The notes below the pieces were generated by a model that saw nothing but the letters and a program-made list of their open reading frames with translations, ran no database searches and had not been told where the DNA came from. Positions 1 to 10,206 of a DNA stretch of 64,000 nt are shown here, piece after piece; the first letter of the stretch is position 1, and every line of letters starts with the position of its first letter. This DNA comes from Pseudogymnoascus destructans (lineage: Eukaryota; Ascomycota; Leotiomycetes; Thelebolales; Thelebolaceae): NCBI RefSeq assembly GCF_001641265.1, contig NW_020167525.1, positions 1,466,501 to 1,530,500 on the forward strand. The letters run 5' to 3'. A program made the position numbers and the translations under genes.

Positions 1-1165
1 GTAGTCGTATGATAGCAGGCATTTCCAGCCCACAGAAATTCAATAAGACCGCGCTCTCTTCGACAAGCGGATTAGCTATAGACGTAAAGGCTATAGTGAA
101 TAAATACTAGTCTCATTCCTGATATTGGTTTTGACAATTGTACTTTATGATACAAGAGCTTATGTATGGCAGAGCGAACGGGATGCCCAGTTCTCTTGAG
201 TCTATGGTCGTATGTGATAATTACTTGCTTATATAAACCCTGCTAAGCTCTGGCACTCTAGCTATAGGGGCTAGGATAGCCTGCTTCGCATGCGGATATC
301 TGCTACTTGGTCGAGAACCAAGCAGACTTCGGGACTAAACCGCCGAGAGGACCAGCGACGACGCTCAAAGATAAGCTTGCGAGAGATGCTACCCTAGCTT
401 ACGAACCTCAGACGGAGGTGCGAGCCATCGTCGTTATCAGGCTCAGCTGCTCTGGGACCACCAAGAAGCTAGGACCGAGGGGACCTTGGATAACGATATT
501 CGTGGATAGTCTTCCCACATATGGATGTTGAAGGACCTCACTGATGGAGCATGCCTTGATGTCTCCCGTTTTGTAGCCCTCTAGTGTTGGCGATGATCCT
601 GGCCCTTCCGGCTCGGGCGGACAGCCGCCGCAAGATCCTCGATCGGCAGTACACTGGTTTATGAGGTGTGCTAAAAGCTTTGACCCCTGCCTTGAACGTG
701 TCGTGCGCGTCAATGTATTCTGCAGTCCCGGCGAGGTCGACGCACCCGCTAAGTTATGCCGGAACCATTTCCGAACATCAGGCCCCATGTCCAAGTCCAG
801 CAGCCGCTATTCCACCGATAACCATCCGTGTTGAGCTGGTCAATTTTGCCATTATCAACACGTGATCAAACCCGAGCGTTCACCATCGCTGGCTGGCACA
901 CCACCGGGCTTGACCCAAATGTGCTACGGGATTATTAGAGGTAGCACGCAGTTTGTAGCACTTCTCCCGCTCTATAACACATGTGCCTACCCAGGAACAG
1001 CTTTACCCCACCTGGGCTGTGACAGACGCCGTGCTACTACCCTGCTATCACCCTGGCCGTTGTAGCACCTCCGTTGTAGCACCTCTGTTGTAGCCCCGTT
1101 GCTGTGCTGGACACGCCTTATTACTAGGGCAGTGTGGTCGATAGTAGAATGAACAAAGCCCTCCA
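1..1165. other. Gene-free sequence at the edge of the transposon island
   Basis: I see no gene I can support here. The longest open frame (128 codons, minus strand, 408-794) has no motif I recognise. A 14-base unit starting GTTGTAGCACCTC occurs as three adjacent copies at 1059-1072, 1073-1086 and, degenerate, 1087-1096. The stretch is probably decayed transposon sequence, because everything to its right is, but no transposon family can be named from it. Confidence 0.5.
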
Positions 1166-2032
1166 AGAAAGGGATGATTTTACAAAGACAACACACTGTC
1201 TTAGGAAACAGAGCCAAAGGGTCGTAGCTTAGACTATTCCACAACGCAGCAATCAGGTGTATGATGTAGTGGAGTGGTTTAGACAAGTTGTAACAAATGT
1301 TGAGTTTGAGAACTCAGGGATAAGTCAGAGGTTAGCACCTCACTGACTTTTCAGAAACAAGGAGTAACAAGATCAATGGTTGGAAGCTTGGAAAAGACGT
1401 GGAAGTATGTGATAGTCGATTTAGTGTATTGTCTGCTTGCCCTTTCTTAAGGAAAGGGCAATCCTATTTATGCTAAAGGAGTGTAGTTCTCTCATTTTCC
1501 AAGACTTTCCTGACTAACCAGGCTTGGTAACTGTAGTCGACGTAAGAGAATCCCATAGAACCATCTCCTAGGTTCCTAGCCTATAGGAAGTGAAAGGAGG
1601 TCCAAGGTCAGAGTACCCCTATAGACAAATTATGTCATAACTTAACCAATCTTGTGGGTAACTAAGGAGCAATGACATGTAATGAATCATAGAGGGTTGT
1701 AGAAGCTTTTGGAGCTATCGTTCATGTTCCTAGGCCTCTAGTTGATAGAGGTATGTCATGTGTAGTATTAGCCCAGTAACTAAGGAGTGATGTCATGTAA
1801 TGAATCATAGAGGGTTGTAGAGATATGCTATGTGGTCATATTGGCCCAGTAACTAAGGAGCAATGACGTGTAATGAATCATAGAGGGTTGTAGCAATCGT
1901 TGAGTAGTATTGCTCTTGTTGTTGGTGTGACAAGCCAAAATATGTATAGTGACTTGTAGGTTTGAGGAGGAGATTTCTAAGTTTGCTCTTGAGTTTGATA
2001 GCAAACTGAGTGCAATGAATGTCAGTATGACA
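1166..2032 (+). mobile_element. Variant solo LTR, left end diverged
   Basis: From about 1166 this segment follows, block by block, the 936-base solo LTR found at 7707-8642 and, reverse-complemented, at 18130-19065. It ends with the same terminal bases (GTCAGTATGACA) at 2032. The first 40 or so bases of the full LTR are not recognisable, so the left boundary is approximate. It differs internally by carrying a motif three times and lacking a stretch present in the other two. No 5-base duplication could be matched around it. Strand is given relative to the 7707-8642 copy; the direction of retroelement transcription is not known. Confidence 0.75.
1658..1893. repeat. Three direct copies of a 45-base motif inside the variant LTR
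   Basis: A motif starting GTAACTAAGGAGC and ending GAGGGTTGTAG occurs at 1658-1702, 1776-1820 and 1849-1893 with a few transitions among copies. The two full-length LTR copies elsewhere in the window have it once. The spacers between copies also share sequence, so this looks like unequal duplication within the LTR. Confidence 0.85.
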
Positions 2033-2187
2033 CGTGAGTCAATTCCCTCAAATACCCGAAACCCATCTGACTCGGTTAACCCACCCAAATGATTACACGT
2101 GACCAAGGGGAACCCCGTGAGTCAATTCCCTCATGTACCCGAAACCCATCCGACTCGGTTAGCCCACCCAAATGATCACTCGTGACC
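2033..2187. repeat. Two tandem 75-83-base units at an element end
   Basis: The unit starting CGTGAGTCAATTCCCTC begins at 2033 and again at 2116. Both continue through ACCCGAAACCCATC and GACTCGGTTA to CGTGACC. The second copy is part of the left terminal inverted repeat of the 2107-5880 remnant. The first copy abuts the LTR end at 2032. Confidence 0.85.
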
Positions 2188-2313
2188 CGCAGCTACTCAG
2201 AGTCTGCTCCTTAGAGTGAGAGACGAGAAGGTATCCTTACACTAAGCAACAGGATGACCAGAATGACTTCTTGACGTGACTCTACTCCTAACTCACGTAA
2301 GTTGACTTAATAT

Positions 2314-2430
2314 GAAGAGTCAGCTCTCATTCAATACATTCTCAACTTAGATTCACATGGATTTCCACCCCGACCCTAAGCTATGCAAGAAATGGCAAAC
2401 CTTCTACTTTCTAAACAAGGCGAGAGTGCT
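2314..2430 (+). pseudogene. Fot1/pogo transposase relic, N-terminal DNA-binding part
   Basis: Read in the frame starting at 2314 this gives a peptide closely matching the CENP-B-like helix-turn-helix region of the neighbouring intact transposases (EESALIQYILNLDSHGFPP..., then AMQEMANLLLS). One in-frame TAA breaks it. Nothing recognisable precedes or follows, so it is a truncated relic. The middle domain on the opposite strand at 5045-5645 could be part of the same original element after an inversion. Confidence 0.7.
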
Positions 2431-2546
2431 GTTAGAATAAACTAGATCTAACACTAACTTCTAATCAATAGAAGACATAGAGGTTTCTTGTGTAAGGTTG
2501 ACTTAACAGAGGAGGCAGGGGATTAAACACAAAAACTTTCTAAGTA

Positions 2547-2591
2547 ACGTCCTCCACAAGCGAGCGTCGCATACAAGTGAGTGTCGCACGC
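2547..2591. repeat. Left terminal inverted repeat of element A
   Basis: 45 bases starting ACGTCCTCC. It matches the inverted right end at 4338-4382 with one mismatch and contains two copies of the GAG[C/T]GTCGCA core. Confidence 0.93.
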
Positions 2592-2626
2592 GACGAACAC
2601 AACGCGCTCCTTATGTGTACTGCAAG

Positions 2627-4246
2627 ATGCCTCAACAAGTTGATATTCCATCAACTAATCTTGAAGGTAGAATATATATTGCTATCGAAGCTATTAGATT
2701 ACGCCAATTTAATAGCATTAGGGCAGCTGCAAAGGCCTCAAATGTCTGTCCTAAGCTACTTGAGAGGCGCCTAAAGGGAATACGCCCACGACGTGACATT
2801 ACACCAAAAACTCAAAAACTCACTTGCTTGGAAGAATCAGTTGTTATTCAACATATCCTCGACCTAGATTCACGGGGGTTTTCGCCTAGGCTTCGTGCTG
2901 TTGAAGATATGGCCAATCAATTACTCGCATCTTGAGGTGTGGGCAAGGTTGGAGTTAATTGGGCTTCCAACTTTGTTAAACGCCATGTTGAGCTTAAAAC
3001 AAAGTTTAATCGCAAATACGACTATAAGAGAGCTCTATGTGAAGATGCAGAGCTCATAAAAGCATGGTTTACACTTGTACAAAACACTACTGCAAAGTAT
3101 GGAATTACCGATGCAGACATCTACAACTTTGATGAGACGGGTTTTCAAATGGGCATTATTACAACAGCAATGGTTGTTACAAACTCTGAACGGCAGAATC
3201 GACCTAAAGCAATTCAACCTGGAAACAGAGAGTGGGCAACAGTAATTCAAGGGATTAACGCGCAAGGATGGTCAATCCCACCATTCATTATTATGAGTGG
3301 GAAGAACCATCTCTCAACATGGTATGATGAAGATATACCACAAGATTGGATTCTCGCAGTAAGTGAGAATGGATGGACGACAAATGAACTTGGATTTCAA
3401 TGGATCCAACATTTTCATAAGCATACAAAGCATCGTACAGTTGGTGCACATCGCCTGTTAATTCTAGATGGCCATGAGAGTCACTATTCTCTACCGTTTG
3501 AGCAATACTGTAAGGAGAATGGTATAATATTGCTTTATATGCCTCCGCACTCATCTCATCTACTTCAACCGCTTGATGTTAGTTGCTTTGGACCACTTAA
3601 GAAGGCATATGGACGGCAAGTTGAGAGCTTAATCCGCACTCATATAAACCATGTTACGAAAGTTGAGTTTCTTCCTGCCTTTAAGCAGGCTTTCACAGAC
3701 GCAATCACAAAGCAGAACATCTGCAGTAGTTTTCGAGCTACAGGGCTAGTTCCATTCTGTCCTGATGTTGTGTTGTCACAGCTTGACATTCAACTACGGC
3801 CTTTAACACCACCAACCTTTGAGGATGCTTCATGGGAACCTAAAACACCACACAATCTAATAGAGCTAGCAAGTCAAACTACGCATCTTAAAGATCGCAT
3901 TATATGCCATCAAAATAGCTCACCAACTCCTATTAACAATGCGCTAGACCAGTTGTTAAGAGGTGCTCAAACAATGGTGCATTCTGCTGTTCTAATGAAG
4001 GCGGAAGTTCAGGCCTTACAACAAGCAAATGAAGTTGCAAGTCAGCGCAAAAAGCAAAAAAAAAAGCGTATACAACAAGGAGGGTGCCTTACAATTCAAG
4101 AAGGTCAGGATGTACTTGCTCACCTAGCTGTGGAAGAGCAGATATCTCAAGAACTACGACAGGGTGGTGGGGTTGAAAGACAGCAACGACGTTGCAGAAT
4201 GTGTGGTAAGACTGGGCATAATGCTCGCACATGTCAAAGGGATTAA
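2627..4246 (+). pseudogene. Fot1/pogo transposase with one in-frame stop
   Basis: The frame from ATG 2627 encodes about 539 residues. It has an N-terminal CENP-B/psq-like helix-turn-helix region, then a DDE_1 catalytic core, then a basic coiled segment and a C-terminal CCHC zinc knuckle (CRMCGKTGHNARTC, about 4195-4236). The catalytic aspartates are in NFDETG, ILDGHESH and LLQPLDV. The last two are 35 residues apart, the DD35D spacing of Fot1-like enzymes. The only defect is TGA at 2933-2935. The aligned codon in the 17.4-kb copy is CGC (Arg) in CAACACGCGACGCG, so a C-to-T change of an arginine CGA is the simplest explanation. A short run of A near 4060 is in frame. The element is probably inactive unless the stop is read through or the transposase is supplied by another copy. 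Confidence 0.9.
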
Positions 4247-4337
4247 GAAGATACTATAGAATAGGTGTATAATTAATTTAATTGATTTTCTAGTCTATAG
4301 TTGTTGTTGTTAGAAAGTTTGTTACGATCTGTCAATT

Positions 4338-4382
4338 GCGTGCGACACTCACTTGTATGCGACACTCGCTTGTGGAGGACGT
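4338..4382. repeat. Right terminal inverted repeat of element A
   Basis: 45 bases ending GGAGGACGT, followed by the TA target duplication at 4383-4384. Confidence 0.93.
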
Positions 4383-4384
4383 TA

Positions 4385-5044
4385 ACACATTATAGTATTG
4401 TAAAGAATACTATATTAAGTTGAGCACAAAGTTCCTATCTAAGGGAATACTATCTACTTATATAGTAGCATCATGCCTCACGGATAATCTAGATAGTTGA
4501 TAGATAGCTTAACTGTCTAATATCTACTAGTTTCTGCAACTATCCACTAGCCTAGTCACACTGTAGCCTAGCCCCGCTAGCCTCATGACTTCTTAGGTCA
4601 TGTTACCAAGCCTAGCCCTGCTAGTCCTATAACTGATGTCACGTTACTATAGCCATAACAAGAGCATCGGTTAGGTTGCAAGGGGTCTAAGAGACCTAAG
4701 TGTTGGCATTAGCAGAGGAGGGTCAAGTGAAAGTTAGAGTCTGTAACCTTCCATCAAGCTTTGAAATCACAGCCTATGGATCAAAAGGCACTAAGCCAGC
4801 TCTGTGAAATCCAGCCTGTGCGTTTTGAGCTGTCATTTGTTATGATCGCTGCTTATGGCTGCTTACGGCTGCTAGCGATTAGGGCAACAAGTACCTATAG
4901 TAGCCACCAAGGTTACAGGGAACTGCTAAGCATATAGCTGTATATAATGAGGGATAGCCTTACTTACTTCCTTCCTTTCTTCTTCTTCTCTCTTTAGATT
5001 CAATCTAGCTTACTTCACCTAGACTAGCACCATGACTTCCATTA
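4385..5044. other. Gene-free AT-rich stretch, possible LTR-like segment
   Basis: There is no coding region. Two diverged units of about 45 bases (GTAGCCTAGCCCCGCTAGCCTCATGA... then AAGCCTAGCCCTGCTAGTCC...) lie at about 4560-4650. A TATATAATGAGGG sequence at about 4938 is followed by a pyrimidine-rich run, which resembles a promoter inside an LTR. The start TGTTACC (about 4599) and end GTAACA (about 5055) would be TG..CA ends. No target duplication could be matched, so this is not called as an element. Confidence 0.35.
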
Positions 5045-5645
5045 CCATTGTAACATCATTAATTGTTCATATGCTGCTTTGAAGGCTAGAAAAAACTCGA
5101 CCTTAGAGATGTGGTTAATATGAGTCTTAATGAAGGTCTTAATCTAGTTGTCATATGCCTGCTTTAGCACACTAAAACATCTGACATTAATGGCTGAGTT
5201 AGATAAGATGAGTAAGGAGGTAGACAAAGAATTATAATGTTATGTGCCTTGTAATACTCTTGGAATTCAGCTGATTCATGACTCTCATGCCTATTAAGGA
5301 CAAGCATTCGATATGGACCCTTTGCTTAAGGGGCAGTATGCTTATTAAAGTGTTGTATCCATTCTAGACCTGTCTCATTGTTTGTCCATCCATTATTTGT
5401 AGGTTTAATAACCCAGTTGTGTAGGAGACCCCTATCTATATACTAATTTGCAAGAACTACCAAAAATGGAGGCACACTCCAACCTTCACTGTTGATATAA
5501 GCAATTGCTATAGCCCATTCTCGATTGCCTAGTTGAATGGCGTTGTCTCTGCCATATTGATTAGCACGTGTAACAACCATAGCTAGGTAGATTATGCCCA
5601 TTATAAAGCCTGTCTTGTCGAAGTTGTAGTAATCACAGTTGAGAA
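5045..5645 (-). pseudogene. Decayed Fot1/pogo transposase, catalytic core
   Basis: The minus strand reads as a degenerate DDE_1 core: a form of NFDETGF (here NFDKTGF), GNREWA, GWTNNETG, EWIQHFNKHT, a form of LDGHESH with the Asp replaced (LNRHESH), then after a frame change KTHINHISKVEF. There are several stops and at least one frameshift. Two of the three catalytic positions are altered or shifted, so it is dead. It is older than the three Fot1-like elements with clean termini. It ends abruptly near 5045. Confidence 0.8.
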
Positions 5646-6013
5646 TGTCATATTACACACTCTATTATTACACTTTTCATGCCTCTACATTCCTTGCACC
5701 TTTTACAGCTGTTAGACATAAGCTGTTTTGCAGTTCTAAAATGCTTTTACTGTAAGGATGCCTTCTTGTCTCTCACTCTAAGGAGCAGACTCTGAGTAGC
5801 TGCGGGTCACGTGTGATCATTTGGGCGGGCTAACCGAGTCGGATGGGTTTCTTAAGAAAATTGACTCACGGGGTTCCCCCTTCATCTTTTTTGTATCCTT
5901 CGTAGTAGACCTATAGGATAGCATCCGTTTAGCCTCCAACTCGCACTCTCATATGCTATTACTGTGAGCTGGGTGCCCTGTGTCCTTACATTTACAGATA
6001 GCAAATCAAGGGG

Positions 6014-6615
6014 TATATGCACATGGGCCTTAATCACATTAACAAGCCAGACTTCCTTACAGCTTACCTCTCTGCCCACAACAAGGCTATAGGTGTAAAT
6101 ACGGTCTACAATGGGTTCACAGCTACAGGCCTTGTTCTCTTTGACCTAGAACGAGTACTTGTTAAGCTTAATACCCAGTTACAGACACCAACCCTACCAA
6201 CAGACCTCTCTACTTCCTTGCAAGGTCCTTAGGTACCCAGAACGCCCTAGAATATCGCTTAATTGGAGCTCTAGGCTCAAGTTATCAAGGGGTATGTTAG
6301 CTAGTGAACGCAGAGTCCCCTAAGTCTAACAGATTATGCACTAAACTAGCTGGTAAAAGACTGTTAAATGGCAATGCATTCCACTGTCCTCTTGCAGATG
6401 AGAACAGGAAATTACGGTCTGAAAATGAGAGACAAAAGAAGAAGAAGGCATAGAGGAGGTCTTATATTGGTTAGCGGGAAGTTTTAACAGTTTAGAAAGG
6501 GTTGAATCGGTCGCAAAGGGTTGATTTAGAGCGTGTAGAGGAGGTTACAGACCAGCCAAACCATGTATGTGTAGTTTATGTAGACCACTTGAGCATACAG
6601 CTCGTACGTACGCAC
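6014..6615 (+). pseudogene. Decayed Fot1/pogo transposase, C-terminal part
   Basis: From about 6014 the plus strand encodes HINKPDFLTAYLSAHNKAI... then GFTATGLVLFDLERVL and LNTQLQTPT, matching the segment after the last catalytic Asp in the intact copies (HINHVTKVEFLPAF..., FRATGLVPF, LDIQLRPLTPP). The frame is then lost. A degenerate CCHC knuckle (CSLCRPLEHTARTY, last Cys replaced by Tyr) follows at about 6570-6612. The piece lies just outside the right inverted repeat of the 2107-5880 remnant and has the opposite orientation to the 5045-5645 relic. Confidence 0.75.
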
Positions 6616-6742
6616 AAAGGGAAGCTTCTAATTAGTGTATTTTAATATTAATTAATTAATTTTGTTGTTGTTGAATCAACCTATAAAGTCATAAAATTGA
6701 TGAGGGGTGCTTGCGTGCGCAGCTTACTTATCGTGTATGTTA

Positions 6743-6784
6743 ACGTGCGTGCATAACGAATGATACAACATAACGAATGATACA
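6743..6784. repeat. Terminal inverted repeat of element B (window-left)
   Basis: 42 bases starting ACGTGCGTGC. It holds two copies of TAACGAATGATACA and is preceded by the TA duplication at 6741-6742. Confidence 0.92.
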
Positions 6785-6848
6785 GTCCAATGTGCTCACT
6801 TAACAAATACTATGATAATTCCACTACAATGCTATAAATTAATTAAAG

Positions 6849-9445
6849 CTATGTAGAGTACTCATCCTCAGATACCTCTATTACCATCTGACAGGTGCGT
6901 GCATTGTGTTTTGTGCCACCACAGTTGCCACAGCGCCTTGCGCGTGTTTCTTTCCTTGGCTTCCGACCACTCCCTGCCTGTGTTTCTTGCTTTACTTGTT
7001 GCGCAAGGTCCCTCTCATCTTGTAACTCTTGTGCTTCGTGTTGTGTAAGTGATCCTCCTTACTGTAGGCGTGTTTTTTTAGCCCTTCTGCGTTTGCTAAG
7101 TTGTTCCATTCCTTGCTGAAGCATTTCGTTCTCTGCTTTTAACAATGCTAATTGATACATCATTTGTGATGCTCCCTTTGCAAATTGGTCAACAGCATTG
7201 TAAATAGAGGTTGGTGAGCTATTTTGATGATGTGCAATTCGATTTTTAATGAAAGCTGTCTGTGATAAGGCTTCATTTTGGTTATTTGGTGTCTGGGAAA
7301 CCCAAGGTTGAGCGGTGCTAGGGCGGGAGTTTTGTGGTGTCGGGGTTCTAAATCTGAGATCAAGCATAGAAACCACACTATCAGGATCAAATGGGAAAAG
7401 CCCAGTGCCTTGGAAGCCTCCTCGGATGTTGTTTTCAGTCATTGCAATAAAGAAAGCAGCGTGAAATGTGGGAAAGAAGTCATCCTTCGTAATATGCGTG
7501 ATGTGAGCCTGCATCATGTTTTCGATTTGCTGCCCATAAGCCATTTTCAGTGGGCCAAAACACCCAACATCGAGTGGTTGGAGGATATGAGAAGAATGAG
7601 CCGGCATACATAGAGTGATAATATTGTTTTCCTTGCAGTATTCCTCAAATTCGTCTGAGTGATGGCTTTCATGACCATCAACGATCAACAAACGATAACC
7701 ACCTACTGTAATGGTGGGTGCACCAGATGTGAGAATCTAGCCACCCAAGGAAGGGATGATTTTACTAAGACAACACACTGTCTTAGGAAACAGAGCCAAA
7801 GGGTTGTAGCTTAGACTATTCCACAATGCAGCAATCAGGTGTGTGATGTAGTGAAGTGGTTCAGACAAGTTGCAACAAATGTTGAGTCTGGGAACTCAGG
7901 GGTAAGTCAGAGGTTAACACCTCACTGACTTTTCAGAAACAAGGAGTAACAAGATGAATGCTTGGAAGCTTGGAAAAGACATAGAAGTATGTGCTAGTCG
8001 ATTTACTGTATTGTCTGCTTGCCCTTTCTTAAGGAAAGGGCAATCCTATTTATGCCAAAGGAGTGTAGTTCTCTCATTTTCCATGACTTTCCATGACAAA
8101 CCAGGCTTGGTAAATGTATTAGAAATCAAGTGCGACCCACAACTAGCTTGCTAATCATGTAGCGAATGTAAGAGAATCCCATAGAACCATCTCTTGGGTT
8201 CCTAGCCTATAGGAAGTGAAAAGGAGGTCCAAGGTCAGAGTACCTATAGATAAATTATGTCATAACTTAACCAATCTTGTGGGTAACTAAGGAGCGATGA
8301 CGTGTAATGAATTATAGAGGGTTGTAGAAGCTTCTAGAGCTATCGTTCATGTTCCTAGGCCTCTAGTTGGTAGAGATATGCCATGTGGTAGTATTGGCCC
8401 ACCCCCTTAAGGAGGAGATTTTCTTAATAACTTGTTCAATGAGTGTCCAAATGATATGCCGTGATGTATGTAGCATAAACAGATGTAGTAGAAGAGTTTA
8501 CAGCAATCGTTGAGTAGTATTGCTTCTGTTGTTGGTGTGATAAGCCAAGATATGTATGGTGACTTGTAGGTTTGAGGAGGAGATTTCTAAGTTTGCTCTT
8601 GAGTTTGATAGCAAACTGAGTGCAACGAATGTCAGTATGACACCTACAGTTCGAGGTTTTGTATGCTTCTCAAAATGTCGGATCCAATCCATGCCTTTCT
8701 CATTTGTTGTCCAACCATTATCTGTAACAGTTATTACCCAGTTTGGTGGAAATCCGCTGTTTTCATACCAAGACGTGAGGTGGTTTTTGCCTGCAACAAT
8801 AATAAATGGTGGAATCGCCCAGCCTTGGGAATTAACACCCTGTATTATTGTAGCCCATTCACGATTGCCAGGCTGTACTTTCTTTGCCTTCATACGTCCA
8901 TCAGAGCTTGTTACCACTGTTGCAGTTGAAATAATGCCCATCATAAACCCTGTCTCATCGAAGTTGTAAATATCTGCATCGTGGATGCCGTACTTCACAA
9001 TTGTGTTTCGCACAAGCTCAAACCAGCTACGAATAATTACTGGGTCTTCGCATTTAGCCCTCTGATAGTCGTATTTGCGCTGGAACCTTGTTTTGAGTTC
9101 TATGCGACGTTTAACAAAGTTGGAAGCCCAGCGCGTCTTGACAGGTAACGCGTCGCATGTCGCGAGAAGTCGATTTGCAATATCTCCCACAACAGACAAT
9201 CAGGGAGGAAATCCTTTAGCAGCTAGGTCAAGAATATACTGGACAAGGATTGATTCCTCTAAGTCGGTCATTTTCCACAAATTGGCAGAAATATCGCATC
9301 GTGAATGCATACCATGCTTACGACGACTAAGATTCTGATGATCGACAGAATAGAGCTTTCCAGCAGCTCGAGCACTTAGCTTAGGGTCATTTTGCATCGC
9401 CTGAAGAGCTAATATAACTTGGCGTTCATCGTTTTTCTGCGGCAT
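6849..9445 (-). pseudogene. Fot1/pogo transposase B: two nonsense codons and an LTR insertion
   Basis: Reading starts at ATG 9443-9445 and runs to TAG 6849-6851. The order is helix-turn-helix (9445-9200), catalytic core with NFDETGF (to 8648), the LTR insertion, the rest of the core with VDGHESHH and LQPLDV (from 7706), then a CCHC knuckle (CGNCGGTKHNARTC). Defects are TGA at 9200-9202, TAA at 7059-7061 (CAA in the 17.4-kb copy, a C-to-T change), and the LTR inserted between Gly and Gly of a TVGG sequence. The downstream frame remains open through the zinc knuckle. Protein identity to the 17.4-kb copy is high but not near 100 percent, so they are distinct subfamilies and not recent sisters. 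Confidence 0.9.
7707..8642 (+). mobile_element. 936-base solo LTR inside transposon B
   Basis: The insert begins TGTAATGGTGGG and ends CAGTATGACA, so it has TG..CA ends. It is flanked by the direct repeat CCTAC (7702-7706 and 8643-8647), a 5-base target duplication. Removing the insert and one duplication restores the uninterrupted transposase reading frame. No gag-pol and no second LTR are present, so it is a solo LTR left by recombination between LTRs. The copy in the 17.4-kb element has exactly the same length and differs at only a handful of positions that I noticed. Whether the retroelement is Ty1/copia or Ty3/gypsy cannot be told from the LTR. Confidence 0.92.
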
Positions 9446-9501
9446 CTTTTGTTGTGAAGGGATTTACTGTTTACTAGAGGAGTTGTGTGGATTCAAGGTA
9501 G

Positions 9502-9543
9502 TGTATCATTCGTTATGTTGTATCATTCGTTATGCACACACGT
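9502..9543. repeat. Terminal inverted repeat of element B (window-right)
   Basis: Inverted copy of 6743-6784 with one mismatch, followed by TA at 9544-9545. Confidence 0.92.
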
Positions 9544-9545
9544 TA

Positions 9546-9660
9546 GTCATGATTATTATGATTATTTGTGCTAACTCTAGGGGTAGTCGTGATATTTTGC
9601 ACATTCGCTATACATGTACGTTATGCACACAGATAATTAATAAGCCATCTAATGACAATA
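9546..9660. repeat. Orphan Fot1-like element end and shared 33-base repeat
   Basis: Bases 9546-9577 (AGTCATGATTATTATGATTA...) recur almost exactly at 20245-20277, downstream of the third element. They are followed by GGTAGTCGTGATATTTTG at about 9580 and a decayed CATTCGCTATACATGTACGTTATG. This matches the inner part and tip of the right end of the 17.4-kb element (GGTAGTCGCGATATTTTG... TATACATGCACGTTAT). It is therefore the broken right end of another Fot1-like copy, next to element B. Confidence 0.7.
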
Positions 9661-10206
9661 TGTAAGGTGTCTAAATCCTGTATCCTAGGGCCTATCAAAC
9701 CCAAACCCCTAGACCCCATACAAAACCCCAACACCCCTCCGCCCAATCTTTCATCCGATCCCCCCACATATAAAAATACTCTCCAAATCACGTGCCCATC
9801 CACCCATGCGGCCCTCAGCGCTTGGACCACCCACGCTAACCCACGCAGTCACGCAACTCCCACGCTACGGTGTCAAAGCGCGCGGTCCCCGCGTTTAGGC
9901 TGTGGGTGGTGGAAGGAGTATTGGTTATTCGCACAATCGGACGACAGACAGGCAGGACGACGGTAGGCTTTGAGGTGCGACGCTTGACGATCAGGACGAC
10001 TTTACCCGAGCTTTTTTCAAGGGTACGAAAGGGATTCTGAGGGTTAGGAATTGATTGGACGGGCTGATTTTTTGGGGGTAACCATAGCTGGACGAACCAC
10101 ACGAATACAACAAAACTCCGACGGCGATTCAGAGCACATTAAGCCATCCACCGATCGATCAAACCCACACACTACACCGCGGCGCTGCCGCAACCACAGA
10201 CACCAG
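9661..10206. promoter_or_regulatory. Upstream region of the kelch gene; edge of the transposon island
   Basis: No gene is seen. The sequence changes here from AT-rich transposon DNA to a C-rich strand (runs of ACCCC and CCCACC at 9700-9850), typical of a fungal promoter. One CACGTG E-box lies at 9789-9794. The transcription start is not identifiable. Confidence 0.4.

Larger units (their letters stand above)
2547..4382 (+). mobile_element. Fot1/pogo-type transposon A, nearly intact
   Basis: This 1,836-base element is bounded by 45-base terminal inverted repeats (2547-2591 and 4338-4382, one mismatch) that start ACGTCCTCCACAAGCG. A TA dinucleotide duplication lies on each side (2545-2546 and 4383-4384), as expected for Tc1/mariner/pogo insertion. 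Each terminal repeat contains two direct copies of a core (GAG[C/T]GTCGCA). The single coding region occupies nearly all of the interior. The element sits inside the older remnant at 2107-5880. Confidence 0.93.
2107..5880. mobile_element. Remnant element with ~130-base terminal inverted repeats
   Basis: The left repeat (2107-2241, starting GGGGAACCCCGTGAGTCA) is found inverted at 5750-5880, ending TGACTCACGGGGTTCCCCC. The match runs through CGACTCGGTTAGCCC, CGCAGCTACTCAGAGTC and GAGTGAGAGAC to ATCCTTACA. Inside are decayed Fot1/pogo transposase pieces in opposite orientations (2314-2430 plus strand; 5045-5645 minus strand) and a younger Fot1/pogo element at 2547-4382. It may be a rearranged old Fot1-like transposon, or a foldback-type element that collected fragments. 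Confidence 0.6.
6743..9543 (-). mobile_element. Fot1/pogo-type transposon B with a nested solo LTR
   Basis: The element is 2,801 bases between TA duplications (6741-6742 and 9544-9545). Its 42-base terminal inverted repeats (6743-6784 and 9502-9543, one mismatch) begin ACGTG[C/T]GTGCATAACG. The repeats contain two direct copies of the core TAACGAATGATACA. About 1.86 kb is the element itself and 941 bases are the inserted LTR (7707-8642) plus its duplicated 5 bases. The transposase is read from the minus strand. Confidence 0.92.

Noticed and set aside
4599..5055. Second LTR family copy with TG..CA ends
   Set aside because: No matching 5-base duplication and no second copy in the window, so it remains only a possibility.
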